NCBI GenBank assembly: GCA_019671135.1
Contig: JAHRHY010000003.1
Coordinates: 2,852,001 to 2,916,000 of the forward strand
DNA length: 64,000 nt
Source: Linnemannia hyalina
Taxonomy: Eukaryota; Mortierellomycota; Mortierellomycetes; Mortierellales; Mortierellaceae
Direction of reading: 5' to 3'
Below are positions 1 through 13,787 of this stretch, in pieces (positions within the stretch are counted from its first letter, which is position 1; every line of letters begins with the position of its first letter). The translations under genes were made by a program, and so were the position numbers. The notes beneath the pieces were generated by a model, which worked only from the letters and a program-made list of their open reading frames with translations, ran no database searches and was not told where the DNA came from.

Positions 1-780
1 TTCTATGTTGACGTCCATCATAGATTCGCCCATGGCTTTACCATCATGCAAAGAAAAGAACAGCGCAGCATCCTCGGAAGGATATTGGGACTCGGAGATG
101 AAAGGAAAAAAAAGGAGAGCATTGAGGAGAGAAGACATTCTTTCGGGGGGTATTAGAGACATCCGCCCAAAACAAGTTTTTGTTTGTTGATGTTCTTTCC
201 ATGGTGGCAAACATCGCGTTATTTTGGCGGGCAAACAATAACCACAGAAGAGCCATTGGATGTAACTTATGGGCATGCTTGTTTATGCTTTTGTTTGCCA
301 CTTAGTTTTTTCTCTTTTTACCTCTTGGGATATGTTTGGTCAACGTACACTCTCGTTCCATCCGGATACATTTACGCCCATATCAAAAACCACAAAAGCC
401 ATTTGGCTCCTGAAAACACCCGCGCTGTTCTTCTCCACAACTCACTCCAAACGTACTAAAATGCCCTTTATTCTCTGTATCATCCCTGTCCACTGTACAA
501 CCCACTGGCTTTTCTTGGTGTATGAGCTACCTAAGCATCCTTAACCGAACATCCATCGTCATTCTTCTTTCTTGTGGGTACCCCCCACCTTCGTACAGTG
601 CATTCAAGTACTATTTAATCAAAATTGAGTGAAATTCCTTAATTACCCTGCACATGCCAACAACAGAAAGAAGGGGATGCCAGAAGGGATTTCTGCCCTT
701 GTTTACATTTTTCATGCTTATCGATTGAAAAGGGAGTAAACGTAAACAAAAAAAGAGAGAACGGATTGGAATGGATTAGA

Positions 781-832
781 CTGTGTGTGTGTGTGTGTGT
801 GTTTTTGTGTGTGTTTGTGTGTGTTTGTGTGT
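781..832. repeat. GT microsatellite
   Basis: An interrupted (GT)n tract with short TTTT interruptions on the plus strand. It is a simple sequence repeat without coding content. Confidence 0.85.
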
Positions 833-3800
833 GCGGGTGCTATCATTTTTTTTCTTGTAGGTCCGTTTGCTTTGAGTAACCACCGGACAGGGCCCTCCCT
901 CTCCCTGCCTTCTCTAGAAACAAGGAAATGCTCACGTTCCAACACACTCAACACAACTCAACATTAACGCCAACGCAAGCAACATCAATATACAACAAAA
1001 ACCATATATGCAATCCCCATGCATCCCACACCAGGGTATTGTTTTCCCTTTTTCCTTCTCATCCTCTCCCATCCACTTGTCTCTTTCTTGGTCCCAGGCG
1101 TCCATCCGTGGCTCGGGTTTACTCTCGTCTCTGATTCGTCGCATGAACCCCCTCTCATCACGCCTTCTCTCTCCCGCGTCTTTCTTAAAACCTTTTCACT
1201 ATCTGATTGACGTTTTCCTTTTCTGTGTTTTCTTTCTTTCCTGTTTATCGTTATCATTTTTTTAAATCATCATTCCTTGCTTTTGACTCCATTCCTCACA
1301 CCCAACCTGGCTCCTCTCCCTCCTTCTCTTCCTCCGCTCTCTCCGTGTTGTATGTCAGGTACCAACAGCCACATCACCACATCCACCCATCCAACCAGCA
1401 ACCACGCTTCCACACGTCTCTCTCCTTTTATCTCTATCTATCCTTTCGTGTACGAATGTACGTGCATCCAACAAAAGCGCCAATCCTGATCTCTTTCCAT
1501 GCTGTTGCATTGAAGACAGCGTGTTTTTTTCTTTGCCGATGGTTTGATTTGATCCATCATTCATAATCGCCAAACCGTCCCACAATCCTTCTTTATCTCA
1601 AAAGAAGCGCCCTCGTGTTTACCTGGTTCTTCTCTCAGCAGCTTCTTCCTCCTGCTTCTCCTCCTCCATCTTCCTTTTCCCCAACCGACGACGGCTTTCA
1701 TACTTTACTTGGGATACACTCTGGTTACCTATCATTTCGTACCTTTTTTTCAATGGTTAAATAGTTAAGCTTCATTTTTTTCCTCCTCTCTTTAGTTTGC
1801 CAGAGTCGTAAGAACGAAGAACCGGTCAAGCAAAAAGGTAAGGCAAAAAGAATGGCAGCGGGTTTGCTGATATAGATGTGGTTTGATTTTTTTTTCTTGG
1901 TTTCTTTTGCTCTGTCTCCTTCAAGGGCAGCTTTCCTCCCCTTTCTCCCCAAAGGCAATCCTTTTTTTATTTGTTCATTGCGACAGTTTTCCAACGGTTT
2001 TTTTTTCTTGTTTGGTTTTCCATTAGTGTATCGTCTTTTTCTTTCTCTTTTATTTCAACTCCTTTGCTCTGCCACAGTTGTCAGTAAAAGAAAAGAAGAA
2101 AAAACCTCGCATGGCAATTGAAGGGGTTGAAAAATACGCACACACGAACAATCAATCAAGCGAACAAACGAGCCAACAAAAACCTGGAGAGAAAGGGGGT
2201 ATGGGCAAAGGGGTTCATTGAGGGTAAGAAAGAAGATCGCAAAGCAAAGAAAGGAATGAAACGAAGAAGGGCTGGAACGGTCGCTGTGTTTTTTCTTGTT
2301 TTTTCTCGCCGTATTTTTTCCTACAATCTTTTCTCTTGTTCCATTGATTTTTTTTTTGGCATCTGTCCAAGATCTCAAAAAAGCGATGAAAAGACCGGTG
2401 CGTGGGCGCGATATGATATCGAAAAGGATCGCTTGGTTGTTTTTTCTTTTGTTATTATTGTTATCGTAGCTGTACAGTAGGTTTGTGGGTATTGTTTCTT
2501 TTGGTCCGGTGCCTTTTGTCGTCGTCTTGTTCATTATTTTATCTTCCCGAGAATATGTACGCGTTTTTTTTATGGTTTTTATCTGCGCCAGATGGTTGTC
2601 CATGGATGGGCTGACAAAGACGGAAGGAGATGGGAGTGGGATGAGGGATTGGGGTTGGGAGAGACGGCGCCGATTAAAGCACGATTGATAACGCAGAGAG
2701 AAAGAGAGCGAGGGAACAGAGAGAAGGAAGGGTGCCAATAAGCCCTTTTCCCAAGATCCTTCTCCTATCTATCCTATCAATCGCCCTCCCATTCCAATGC
2801 ATGCCAAAATGTTCCCCTTCCTTCAGTCGTCATCATAAGAGCCATCACGATCCCAAAAGGAAACTATGCGCCACCTAAAAGTGGAAAGAAACAACAGCAA
2901 CAACAAAACAAAACAAAACAATAGGGCAAAACAAAACGGCTCTTTCTTCCCATCGTGTGTTGGATGTACCGGTACAGTACTAATGCAAGAAAAGCAAAGC
3001 GACCCCTCAGGAAAAGCTCTCCCTTTGTATTGCTATTCTTTTTCCCTCCCTTCCCCTGCCTTGGCATGCACTATCATCCAAAAATGACATTTGCACAACA
3101 CACCCCAAACTTATTCAGCAAAAACAAAGTTGGCTCAAAATAATAACCACCATCATTGACAACCCATGCCCTCCTTGTGGCCGTCCGCTCGTTCCTCTTT
3201 TTCCCCTCCTTTTCCCCCTTTCTTCTTTACTGTCGGTTCGTCCTTTTTTTGTTGCCTTTTTTAACCCCCTTGGGCATTCATTCATTCTTTCTATTATGCT
3301 TTGTGCATTCCGATGGGTGGATGATAATATCTAGGTTTGCCGAATTGTTTGTTTCTTTTTGTCTTCTGTGGGTAATGCCGCCAACAACAACAACAATAGC
3401 AACAACAATCAACCGAAGAAGTGAGTAGTACGTTCGCTTAAACTTCTCATCTCGTTTAGTCTTCTTTTTCTCCTTGCTCTCCTTTCACCCGTTCCCTTCA
3501 ACTTTCCCCCATCTGACTCTCCCCTTTCTGGACCCTTTTCTTTTTCTTTTCTTGCTTTCTCAAGAAGAAAAGAAATTGTTGAGAGCGCGCATAATCGATC
3601 ATTTTGCAAACAACGCTCTGCCTTCTTTCCCTCCCTCGCCTCCTGCTTTCCCTCTCTCTCTTCCTTCCTTCCTTCTTTTTGCTTCCTTTGTCTCCTCACG
3701 CTTTGTGCGTACTTTTTGTTTTTGTCCTTGAACTACTAAACAAAGGCAAATGTACGTCCATCATTTACTACGACCCTGGCCCTTTCCTTACCTGCACCTC

Positions 3801-3860
3801 AGCGCTCTGTTTCTCCAGATGCTCGCTTTCTTTTTCTCTCTTTTCCTTTTGTCGTCATAA

Positions 3861-3875
3861 CCCCCCCCCCCCCCC
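3861..3875. repeat. homopolymer C tract
   Basis: Fifteen consecutive C residues followed by a T-rich stretch. This is a simple repeat and a likely site of length error in sequencing. Confidence 0.85.
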
Positions 3876-6800
3876 TCTTTTTTTTTAAGGCGCCCAAGGG
3901 GGTCGTCTGGTTGTAGTCATATGGGGGTTCACCATTTGTTTTATTTTCCTTTCATATATACACTTGGGCACCAAGGTTAAGAACAATCGATAGTGGTCCT
4001 GGGGTTTTGTTGAGCAAAAATATAAAGAGTGAAGGAGCGAGGATGGTCACTCCATTTGTCCATGGTTCGGCCCTCCTCTTCTCTGTCCTTCTTCGCTTCC
4101 TCATCTCTTGTGCCTTCGCAGCAGATAATCAAGAAACAACAAACAGCAACCGTACTTCATCCTGCTTCCCTCTCTCCCTCCCTTCCATTCCCCCTGTCTG
4201 TCTGTTCTTTCAGGCGTCCCCTCTTTGAACCCTCTTTGATAATCACCCTCGCTTCCCTCCCTCCTCTCAACCCATCTGTCACTCTCGGTCCCCCATTGAA
4301 CTTTGTTTTTCTGTTACTGTTGATGTAATTTGTAGTGGCGCTTGAAGTATGATCCTTGGACTGCAATCCAAAAAAGAGAAGGCGTTGACAAAAGAAGGGT
4401 TGTTCCAGTCTCTTCCATCGGGTTATTCCTCTCTCGCTTCCCTCGGCTTGCTCCAAGAATAGCAAACCATTGGCCATGTCCTTTTGAATGAAGGGGTGCC
4501 AAAAAGTGTGAGGCAAAACGGAAGGGCGGGAAAAGGAGGCTACTGCTCGGCGATGGATGAGGTGGGTGGTGTTAGGATGAAAAGTGGGGGGAGGAGGGAA
4601 TTGTTGTTGTTGTTGTTGTTGTTATTGTTGAAGTTCTCTGCGATCCTGCTAAAAACGATACATTGTCTCTTTGTTCTCTCCCCCTATTTTCTCGATTTCC
4701 TCGTGTGCCTGTGAATGAGTGACCTGAATGTGTGCAAAGGAGGAGTGTGAATAAGGGTGCCCGTGGGCATGTTTTTCATATTTCCGTGTCAGTTCGGACT
4801 GTTTCGCTGTTTCCCATCATCCATTCCATCCACTCATCTCATTCGATCGTCTGTTCAGAACAAGAAGGTTGGACTAATGCCGAGTGACCCGGCAGGGTCC
4901 ATCATTACTTTGTTATAATCTTTTACTTTAATCCGTAACTTTATTTTTTTTACATTCAATCGGTTGCCCATTGACGACCGATTGCCAATTATCGATACGA
5001 TTGAGTTGTTCTATTTTTCTTCTTCGTCCTCTTGTTCTTTCTCGACACGGCTCTTGCTCTTCTTTTTTGCTCACTATTTTTTCTTCCTTCTTTCTCGCCT
5101 GCCTTTTCTTTTCTCTTTGATTGTGTAATGTGCTGACACATGTATTTTTTTTTCTTTTCGTATTTTTACTTTTAACGGAAGTAAACGAGTGAAATGTGTT
5201 CCATGCGTTCGCGTTTTCTACTTGGGAGATTTACTCTAAGTGCCCTTCCTATTGTTTTGAACAGAATCTAACAAGAGTAACGTCCTCTTTTCTATGCTCA
5301 CCGCTTGCATCTTTTCTAGACACAAAACTCTCTCTCACTCTCTAGCCGGTTTCTTTCAACAAAGGACCTTCTGAAATGTAAGTGCTCTCTCGCTCAATCC
5401 TCTTCCCTTCTTCCTTTCCCTCCTTCGCTTAACATACCTTACTTCAATTCAATCGTTCAGCCCACTCTTTTCCCCTTCGGATATCCTTTGGAAAAGAAAG
5501 AGGAGTGGCATGTGTTGCTGTTTTAGTTGCTTGGGCCAATTGTGTTTTTTTCCTTATTTTTTGCCTCAAGTACATGCCCATGCACAACAGAAGACAACAG
5601 CAGGGTATATTTTCAACGCTCACTTTTTATCGTTCTTTCTTCTTGGTGTTGACATGGACCAGCATGTACATCGAGGAAGGAGAAGGATATACAAATGCAC
5701 GATCACTATTTTTTATTCCAGATTCATATCGATTGTCCCCGTTTTGTTGTTATTTCTTGGAAGGAAAGGAAGGAGGGAAGGAAGGACCGAGGGAAGCTGT
5801 GGGGTGAATTAGCTGATAAAGTCTGAGAGAAACAAAACAATTGAAAAAATGAGAGAAGGAAAGACCCATCGACAACTCTAGAGCATCAACACAGAACAAA
5901 AAACAAGAAACAATAGAGAGAAAAAGTATTTGCGGATGCATGGATGGACAATCATGGGCGTGTGAGAGAAGAAAAATAAGAGATGCGAGGCCAAAGCAGA
6001 AACAGAAGCGATGCAGGCGAAGAAGAAAGGGAGCCATGCACTTTGTTTTATGTTTTACTTTACGTACTCTTTTCATTGTTCGTTTATTTATCTGATGACT
6101 AACCTCCAATGTTCATTTGGATGTGCATCATTGTTCAAAGAGTTGTGTGTATGCTGTTTTCCGTGTTGACATTCAAGGTTAAAGATTCAATTCAATAATG
6201 TCTTTTGCTGCAGTCAATTAATCACTTCATGGTTCTTTGTCACCCTTTTTAATCATTTTTCATTCCATCTATCCATGCATTTACTATTATTTTATTTTAT
6301 ATTATTTTATTTTATTTGATCAATTCATCCTTACTTTTTTTTCCCTCCTTTCATTGCCCATGGCATCCATGGTCCCATGGTGCATATAAAGTGTTCCTCC
6401 TCTTTATCTTCCACTTCCCTTTTCTTCTAATTCATTGAGCCTTTTTTAACCATTCTATCTCTCCTTCTCTTCTCATCCTTCTTCCTTAATTTCCGTCCCT
6501 TGGTTCGTCACTTTTTCTCTTTTCTCCACTTCCCTCCATTTTTACCTTCCTTTTTTGAATCGCAACTTTCACATTCCCTCCTCCTCTTTTCCTCCCATGT
6601 GCTCATCTGTCTTCCATTCATCCTCTCGCCTTCAATCATCACATCCTACTCCTTCTCACTCTTCTTCCTTCTTCTCCTCCAACCCTTCACCTTCGCCTAC
6701 GCCACCCTCATCACCATCACCATCACCATTGTCATATCGCCATCCTCCACATCATCACCATCCACTCCATTAGCCCGTCATTCGGCTTGTAAGTCTTCTC

Positions 6801-7888
6801 CTCTATAAACTCTTCTTCCTCGTTCATCACCCAATTCTCTTCCTTTGTTTCCTTTCGCCTTTCTATCCCCACGTCTCCGTCCATTAGTGTAGTTGTTGAT
6901 CATTTGTGTGTTACTTTAATTTATCAACCTTCCCTCAACACCCCATCCCATTCATCTCGCACCTTCACCTCCTATACCTTCTCCATTCTTCTTTCATCGA
7001 CACATCTATCGCCGACTCAACGGCGGCTTTTTTAACTTGGACCTTTCTATCAAAAGCCAGGCACTCATATCCCCGCACGGATCCATTTGGCCTTTTTGAA
7101 ACGCCCTCTTGTTTTTCTTTTTCTTTTTCCTTTTTTTTGATCTTCACGCGCCCGACAGACAAAAAACAAACAGACTATTATGCTTTATCTCTGTATTAAT
7201 CCCCAATCATATCCAACACCATCCCTCTCTCAACCACCAGCCAACCCCGACCCGGCCCCCTGCCAACAGCTCATAAACAGCTATCTCGTAGCTAGCTTGT
7301 TCTCCATCCAATTGCTCAGATATCCATCCACATCGTCCTCCTAAACGAACGTATATTAATCCCCAATGTGAAATAGCTCTTTCCTTGTCCTTCTCTTTTC
7401 TCTTTTTATTTCTTAACTCATACCACTCACTTTTTTTCCCCCACCACTCCTTTTTCCTTCGTCACTTTTCCCTCCACTTTTCTCTCTCACTCATCGACTA
7501 ATTTGAACATCTTCTTCTCTTCTTCTCCACTTTCGCTCTCCCACATCCCATCCACCTTCCTCTCCCCCACCCCCCGCTTTCACCGCCACTTCAGTCACCC
7601 TCCCTCCCCCTTCATCCCTCTATCTCCTCTCCTTCTCCACCCAGGAGAATTCTGTAATCAATCTTAACCCTAAACCCGAAACACAAACAGGTCCACATCA
7701 TCACCATTATCGCCGTCAACCTCGTCCAACCACCTTCTCTCCACTCTTACACATCCCTTCATTTTCCCGCCTTCGACGACTCTCCCTACTCTTTCCTTCT
7801 ATTTACTTAAAGAGAGCAGCCCGTCCCAACCACCCCTCACCATCCTTCCCTCTTAAACCCCCCTTTCAACCCGACACACTATCGAGCA

Positions 7889-10800
7889 ATGACCGTCTCC
7901 ACCTCGATTCAGGAGGACGTTTCGTCAGACCTAACAGGCAAACCACACTTTCGAGAAGATCAAGATCAAGATGTGGCCCACCCCCACCCCCACCATCAAC
8001 AACAGCAACAACAACAACAACACCATCACTCCTTATCCGACGACACTCCTCGACGCACACACCACCTTGCACCGGGCGTCCTATCTCGCCATTCCGAAGA
8101 AGAGGTCCAAGGTACTTCCTCTTCTTCCCCTTCTGCTCATCGTAACAACAACAGCAATCACCATTCACAGCACTATCGCCATCATTCAACAAGTAACTCC
8201 TCAGAACACATGACACAGACACAGACACAGACACAGACACAGACACAGACACAGGCACAGCAAGCCATAGCACATCCCAACGACAAACGTCAGAGAAGCC
8301 ATAGCTTTGACGACCATCAACAACAACAACATCACAACAACCATCTTCATCACCAACGCGACGACTATCGTATCGACAGGGATTCTCGTGACCCCGAGAT
8401 GCACGATGGTGGCAACATCCATTGGGGTGGTGCTCGACATGAGCGCGAAAACAACACGTCCGAACAACAGCGCCGGCCAACCTCTGTCCGATCTACCTCT
8501 GAGGAGCATCGTTTCAATCCGTACAACCGTCACTTAGACGCTGGCCGGATACATGGTGGTGGGGGTCACGGAGACCGAGACCACCGCGATCACCATCATC
8601 GTCACCACCAGAACGAGCAGAGTCCCTCGGCCCGAATTGACGGTCAGCCAGAGGAGGATGCCGAGTTTGATGAGAATATCTCGGATGAGAACATTCAAGA
8701 GGGCGAAGATGGTGAAGAGGATGAGGATGAGGACGGGTCGGAGGAGAATGATGAAGATGGGCGCAACTCGAAGGAACGCGATGGCGCGGCCAAAAATGAG
8801 GATGGTACATGCAGCCTTACCTTTTCGATGTATCACAACCAAAAGCCCGTCAAGGTGCGGAGCATGTTTGTCGACAAGTTGTTCAAGTATGGTTTACTCA
8901 TTGACTCTGACCACATGTATCAAACGAACGCGCTTTTTTTTTTATCGGTCTTTCATCTCGTACTAATGCACGCTGGCCTATTGCCCTCTTGATCTTCTCC
9001 AATCGTCTTTTTGCATCGTGTTTGGTTATATTATGCTCCGCTCATGATACACAATAGGATGGTAGAAGATCCATCGATTCAACATCTCATCTCGTGGGCC
9101 AAGGAGGGAGATATGTTCTATGTCTACAACTGTGTCGAGCTCTCGGACACCATCCTGCCGCGGTTCTTCAAGCACAACAACTGGCAGAGTTTTGTCCGTC
9201 AATTGAACAGTATGTGGATCAATTCCTTTTCGCAATTCATTTTTCTTTTTCCTACTATGCATTGAAATGAATGGCGAATAGATCGATCAAACATGCACTT
9301 CATACGTGAACATGGCACGGGTGCGGACCCTGACTATCATGGCTCACTCTTCATAAGGAATAATTGCAATTAACCAGTACCCCCCCACCTCTTTTTCATT
9401 CCTGGATACACAACATAGTGTACGGATTCCACAAGAGTAAGTGTGTCATCCAACCCTACCCCTGCCTATCTATACTTTTCCTTCTTTTCCCCGTGGGAAA
9501 AGTGCGCAGTAGCATTGCCCACTGTCGGTTGTGATCAGATTGTTGGATACTCACCCATCTCTTTTGTTTTCTTTTTTTCCTTCTTGCAATCTTTTTTCGC
9601 CCTTTTGTTGCCTTCCCCCCTTCTCCATCCGTGCAGTCTACCGTTATGATCGAGGTAAGTTTGATTCACTGGATATTCCATCCCGCTGCATGCATCCCTT
9701 TGTTTGTTTTGTTTGTTATTTCCCTTTTTTTTTCTTTTTCCGTTTAATTTGAATCGTGGGAGCGAAGCAAAATGAATTTTCTTTGTCCTCTCCTCTCCTT
9801 CCCCACCTCCCCAAGAATCTGAATATCCCTAACCCATCGCTGTCGCCCCACCGCCGCCGTTCTTTTGTTCTTTCTTTCTTCATTTTCACCCATTGAACAT
9901 TACTATCTAGAAGAATCGACACTGAACAGGAAACGACCCGAGTCCCAGCGATGGCAGTTCTATCACCCACAGTTCCAGCGTGACTTTCCTCACCTGCGAG
10001 CTAACATTAAACGCAAGTCTGCCCGGTCGATGAACACTGCACCAGCGACATCCAGGGTTGTGTTTGAGCATGGGAAAGGGTACTTTCTTCAGAGAAATGA
10101 TCGCTCTCGATCGAACAGCGGAGATGGGCCTCCACCCCCTCCACCACAAGCAGGAGGACTGGGGCATATGCAGGTAAAAATTGATTGACTACACGACCTC
10201 GCTTTTGCATCCATTTTCGCTTTATACCACGAATAATGAACTGACACTCCCTTCACTTTATTGTATATTCATCCCCCTTCAAATAATCGATCGATAAAAA
10301 AGGGTCGTCATGGCGAGAACGGTTCTTCTCCTACGTCTCGACATGTCACTGTAGGCCGGCAGCCGTCGCTGAACGACAGCCCAAGAGACCACCACCACCC
10401 CGAGGGGCGAGGAGATGGGATGGTATGTGCCACCAAAATTTTCTATCCCGCTCCGTTCATACAACTCTAACAAACAACTTTGACTGACATCTCTTCTTTT
10501 GCGCACAGGCATTTCCTGGATACCAACGCCAACACTTTCATTCCGATGAACGATATGCTGTCAAGGCTTCATCCGTGTCGCCACATGCTGCTCATGATTC
10601 TCACCATGGTCGGCTACCACCACCACCTGGACACGGTGGAATCCACCCTTCTTCGTCAGATCCACATGGTCCTCCATTTGCTCCTGAGGAACGGTCGGCG
10701 ATTGCAGCGGTTGGTCATCTTCGGAACCATAGCTTAACCAGAGGGGTCTCTTATGAGAAGGGCAGTCTCTTTGCCCTGGGTGCTGATGCAGCTTCATCAT

Positions 10801-12104
10801 CCCCTTCTGGCCCTCACCATCCAGGCGGTCCTCGTGTTGGACATCGCAACTCGGATAGCGCCATCAGCCCACCGTCCGTGAATGGTCCTGGGTTCGGACA
10901 GCCTCACTACCCACAGGACTCGCCTCATCGGCCACCCAGACAGCACCACCATCACGGCTCAATTAACGATGGTCCCGCGGGCACCCCATTGTCATCCTCG
11001 TCGTCTCCAAGAGGTCCTTGGCCAGCCGCTACCAGTCACCATCTCCCACCTGCAGAGGCTCTTGGAGGAGACGAATGTGCGGCTGGTCGCCATGGTTCGG
11101 TGCCTCCGGAGCACATGCATCCTCATCCTGCATTATCCTCGCCACCCATGCACCCACAACATTCGCAAAATTATCATCCTAACCACCAGCAGCAACAACA
11201 GCGTCATGACTCGCGGCATCGACACGGTCGATTGCATTCCATGGGAGGAGGCCCTGTTCCAAAGGATCTGCCACAACCGATTCTCTCATTACCCTCTGGT
11301 AGCACTTTCAACACCCCCCACGCTCCCCCTCCTCCTCCCTCTAACGCTCAATCAATCCCACCACACCACCACGCACCTGCCGGCGCTGCTGGTTCGCCCA
11401 CCCTGTCACCCTCTGCAGCAACAGCATCAATTATCCTGCCACCGTTCTCGGGTCCTCTCACAACAGGTTCCTCGCCCACCTCAAGGACAGGAGATCCGTA
11501 TGTTGTGATCAAAGAACTCGAACATCGACTCCAGTCTGTCGAGGAGGCCTACATGTCCTTGAGACAGTACACCCAGAAGCTTCAACAGAACCAAGCTTCG
11601 CAGGATCGGACTATTGGATGGATGCGTGAGCGAATTGACCAGATGTCCGATGCTGCAGCACTTGGACGCCGAGGTATGCTCTTTTTTGTTGTCACTTTTG
11701 ATTGCGAAATGGTATTACTTGCATCCGCTAACATTCTCTATCCATACCGCCACCTCCCCCAAATAGATTCGATTGCATCCCCATTGACGCCTCAGTCAAC
11801 AGCCAGCTTCTCGGGTAACAAGCGAAGAGCTGAGCCATCACCCGAAGATGCACGGACTCGTGCGCGTTTCGAACAACAGGGCCTTCCCCCTCTTTCTGGT
11901 CCTCCTACTACTGCTGGTGGACCACCTTCGTCAATCCACAGCCCCGACATGCATGCCTTTGAGCACGGTCGTGGTGGTCATGGCCGTCATGAGTCTATGT
12001 CTGGGCCTCATCATCCCCAGCAACAGCAGCATCATGCGATTCCTTCTTCTCAGACCGGTCCCTACCCGCGTCTTCTTACCTCCCTCGGCCGTATTTACTC
12101 TTAA
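7889..12104 (+). CDS. HSF-type DNA-binding transcription factor
   Basis: Predicted nuclear transcription factor of 1,023 residues. Exons, all joining in frame: 7889-8886, 9058-9209, 9419-9436, 9637-9654, 9911-10173, 10303-10422, 10509-11673, 11767-12104. Residues 1-320 are Q/H/T-rich and then acidic. An HSF domain spans about 325-432, with FVDKLFKMVEDP at its start, FFKHNNWQSFVRQLNMYGFHK in the recognition-helix region, and a closing WQFYHPQF...ANIKRK. A predicted amphipathic coiled coil lies near 855-905, followed by P/H/Q-rich sequence. The domain resembles Hsf1, Sfl1 and Mga1, and which paralogue this is cannot be settled. Two 18-nt micro-exons encode the heart of the DNA-binding domain. 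The last intron (11674-11766) is a multiple of three without a stop, so it could be retained. Confidence 0.88.
8212..8260. repeat. ACACAG hexanucleotide repeat in the HSF-type gene
   Basis: About eight tandem copies of a six-base unit encode alternating Thr-Gln in the disordered N-terminal region. It is likely polymorphic in length but stays in frame because the unit is six bases. Confidence 0.85.
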
Positions 12105-12617
12105 TTCTATTGTGTTTTCTTAGCCTTGTCTTTTCTCGCCTCTTATTTTCATTTCCCTTTCCTTGTTTTTCTTGCATCATTTTTGCCTATTCATTTTCCA
12201 CTTTCTCGTTTTTCTTCGCTAATGTCTTCCCCTCTTGCCTGTTATTTTTGCCGCCTTTTCTTTCTTTTTTTTTTCCGTTTGTTCTTTTGTTATGTTGTAT
12301 GTACTCTTAGTCGTAATAGTCTTCCTAATCTCGCATAAAACCTCTGCTCTTTTGTTCGCTCATGTTCTTCAGTCTCCATCAATGACTTTTTTTTTTTTTG
12401 TTGCTCGTGAAACACAAAGAAATTCCGTAAAGACAAATGATGTTATCGCAATTTCCCGGTATTTTTATTGCAGGGGGAGTTGGGCTGAGTAGAGAATTGT
12501 GAAGGAGAGAGCGATTGAGTTTTTTTCCTGTCTATCGTTGGATATGTATTGTTTGACGTTGTTTGTTGGAGGGAGGTTGAAAAAAGGTCGTAGAAAAGTT
12601 GGTGAGTTGGACAAAAT
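12105..12617. other. convergent intergenic region
   Basis: T-rich 3' flanks of the HSF-type gene (plus) and the NDUFB2 gene (minus). I see no further gene. Confidence 0.5.
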
Positions 12618-13356
12618 TTAGTGGTTCTCGCCGGCGGGGGCGGCGTGTCCATGTCCGTGTCCATGTCCGTGACCATCCCAAGGGTGGCGGAGACCCTAAG
12701 TGTTAGTGAAGGCGATAGAATAATATGGGGATGTCAGTCAGGATATGATAGAAGGGGTGTCAATTTGGTTGTCGCGTCCTGTTGTAGAAACTGAAAGGGC
12801 GGATGGAGGGGGGGGGGGGTCGGGATGTGTCCGATCTTTGTTTTTGTGTGCGGTATTTGATCGCAAATCCAATGGGTGACAACAGGGCGGTGGGTTCTTT
12901 TTTCTCGTCCGGTAGCAAAAAGGTGTTGCCTTGCGTGAGTGACGTCCAATTGATGATTCTTGACAGAGGTCCTGGTGCTGGTCGTTGTGTTCTCTGCCCT
13001 ACTGTCACGTCCCGATAACTCAGACAACAAAAACACTTAAAAACACGCCTGTAAAAGGTGCTTGTTATCCATCGTTCCAATTGATGTCGTGCTCTGTGTA
13101 AATGTGGACGTCCGTTACTTGTCCTGCTCCTGTCCTTGTTCCTGTTCCGTCTTCGTCCCACCATCGTTCCAGCAAACTCCTGAACATCACTTCGGGTTCC
13201 TGTAAGGTGAGGAGAAGGAGGGGATAAATAACGTACGAGGACGACGGGGCCTTCCTCCTTGGCCTTGTACATGACCCAGAACCACATGGAGGCGCCGAGG
13301 GTCTTGGCAACGATAGAGTAGCGGGCAGCGGGCATGTGTGGGTGGAAACCGGCCAT
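12618..13356 (-). CDS. NADH:ubiquinone oxidoreductase subunit NDUFB2-like
   Basis: Small accessory subunit of mitochondrial complex I in the inner membrane, 65 residues. Exon 1 is 13237-13356 and exon 2 is 12618-12695, read on the minus strand, joined phase 0. Exon 1 carries FHPHMP and the transmembrane core MWFWVMYKAKEEGPVVL. Exon 2 begins GLRHPWDGHGHG and ends in a Gly-His repeat. The MWFW...RAK..GPV.LG.RHPW signature and His-rich tail match plant and fungal NDUFB2. The start is the ATG just before the conserved motif; a longer reading frame upstream does not look conserved. The intron is 541 nt, the longest in the window. A homopolymeric C run inside it (near 12810 on the opposite strand) has no coding meaning. 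Confidence 0.82.
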
Positions 13357-13787
13357 TTTTGTGTATATGGTGATGAGAATGGAGTTGATGATGTAAACTG
13401 CAAGTCGATTCGATCTCTTTGAAAGTCTCCAATCTCCGGCGGGCAGAGGCCAGTCCATGCCGTACTGCAATCCCATCGTTTTTGTCCGACGTGCGATTTA
13501 AGCCGGATACGGTGACGTATATTGCAACCAAGAAAAAGCGAACTTTGCCAAAAATTAGAGTGGACCTGCTATCCCTGCTGTGTGGATCCACTTGAGAGAA
13601 CTTGAGGAAAAAACAAACACATTTTCAGCAGTCTCGCAAAAAAAAAAAGAAAAAAAAAAAAGTTGCCTTGCCCACTCTTTCACTTCAAGTTACCTACTTC
13701 CCCTCCATCACTCTCCATCACCCGTCTCTCCATCCCTCACTACCCCCTTTCCCCTCCTCCCTTTCTCTCCTCTTTTAATACGACAAA

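Larger units (their letters stand above)
1..7888. other. long gene-free region upstream of the HSF-type gene
   Basis: I recognise no conserved protein on either strand here. Open frames are short and made of S, F, L, P, K and R, the signature of T/C-rich low-complexity DNA. The region holds a GT repeat (about 781-832), a run of 15 C (3861-3875), a TTG repeat (about 4596-4630), TATA-like stretches near 3954 and 6383, CCATGG repeats at 6358-6381, and TTTTA-rich DNA at 6285-6315. From about 6400 to 7888 the plus strand is strongly pyrimidine-rich, like the leaders of other genes here. The likely role is promoter and long 5' leader, possibly with leader introns. A non-coding RNA gene cannot be excluded. 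Confidence 0.55.

Noticed and set aside
2055..2738. 227-codon open frame on the minus strand in the gene-free region
   Set aside because: Composition is low-complexity (S, F, K, T) with no conserved motif, and codon use differs from the real genes.
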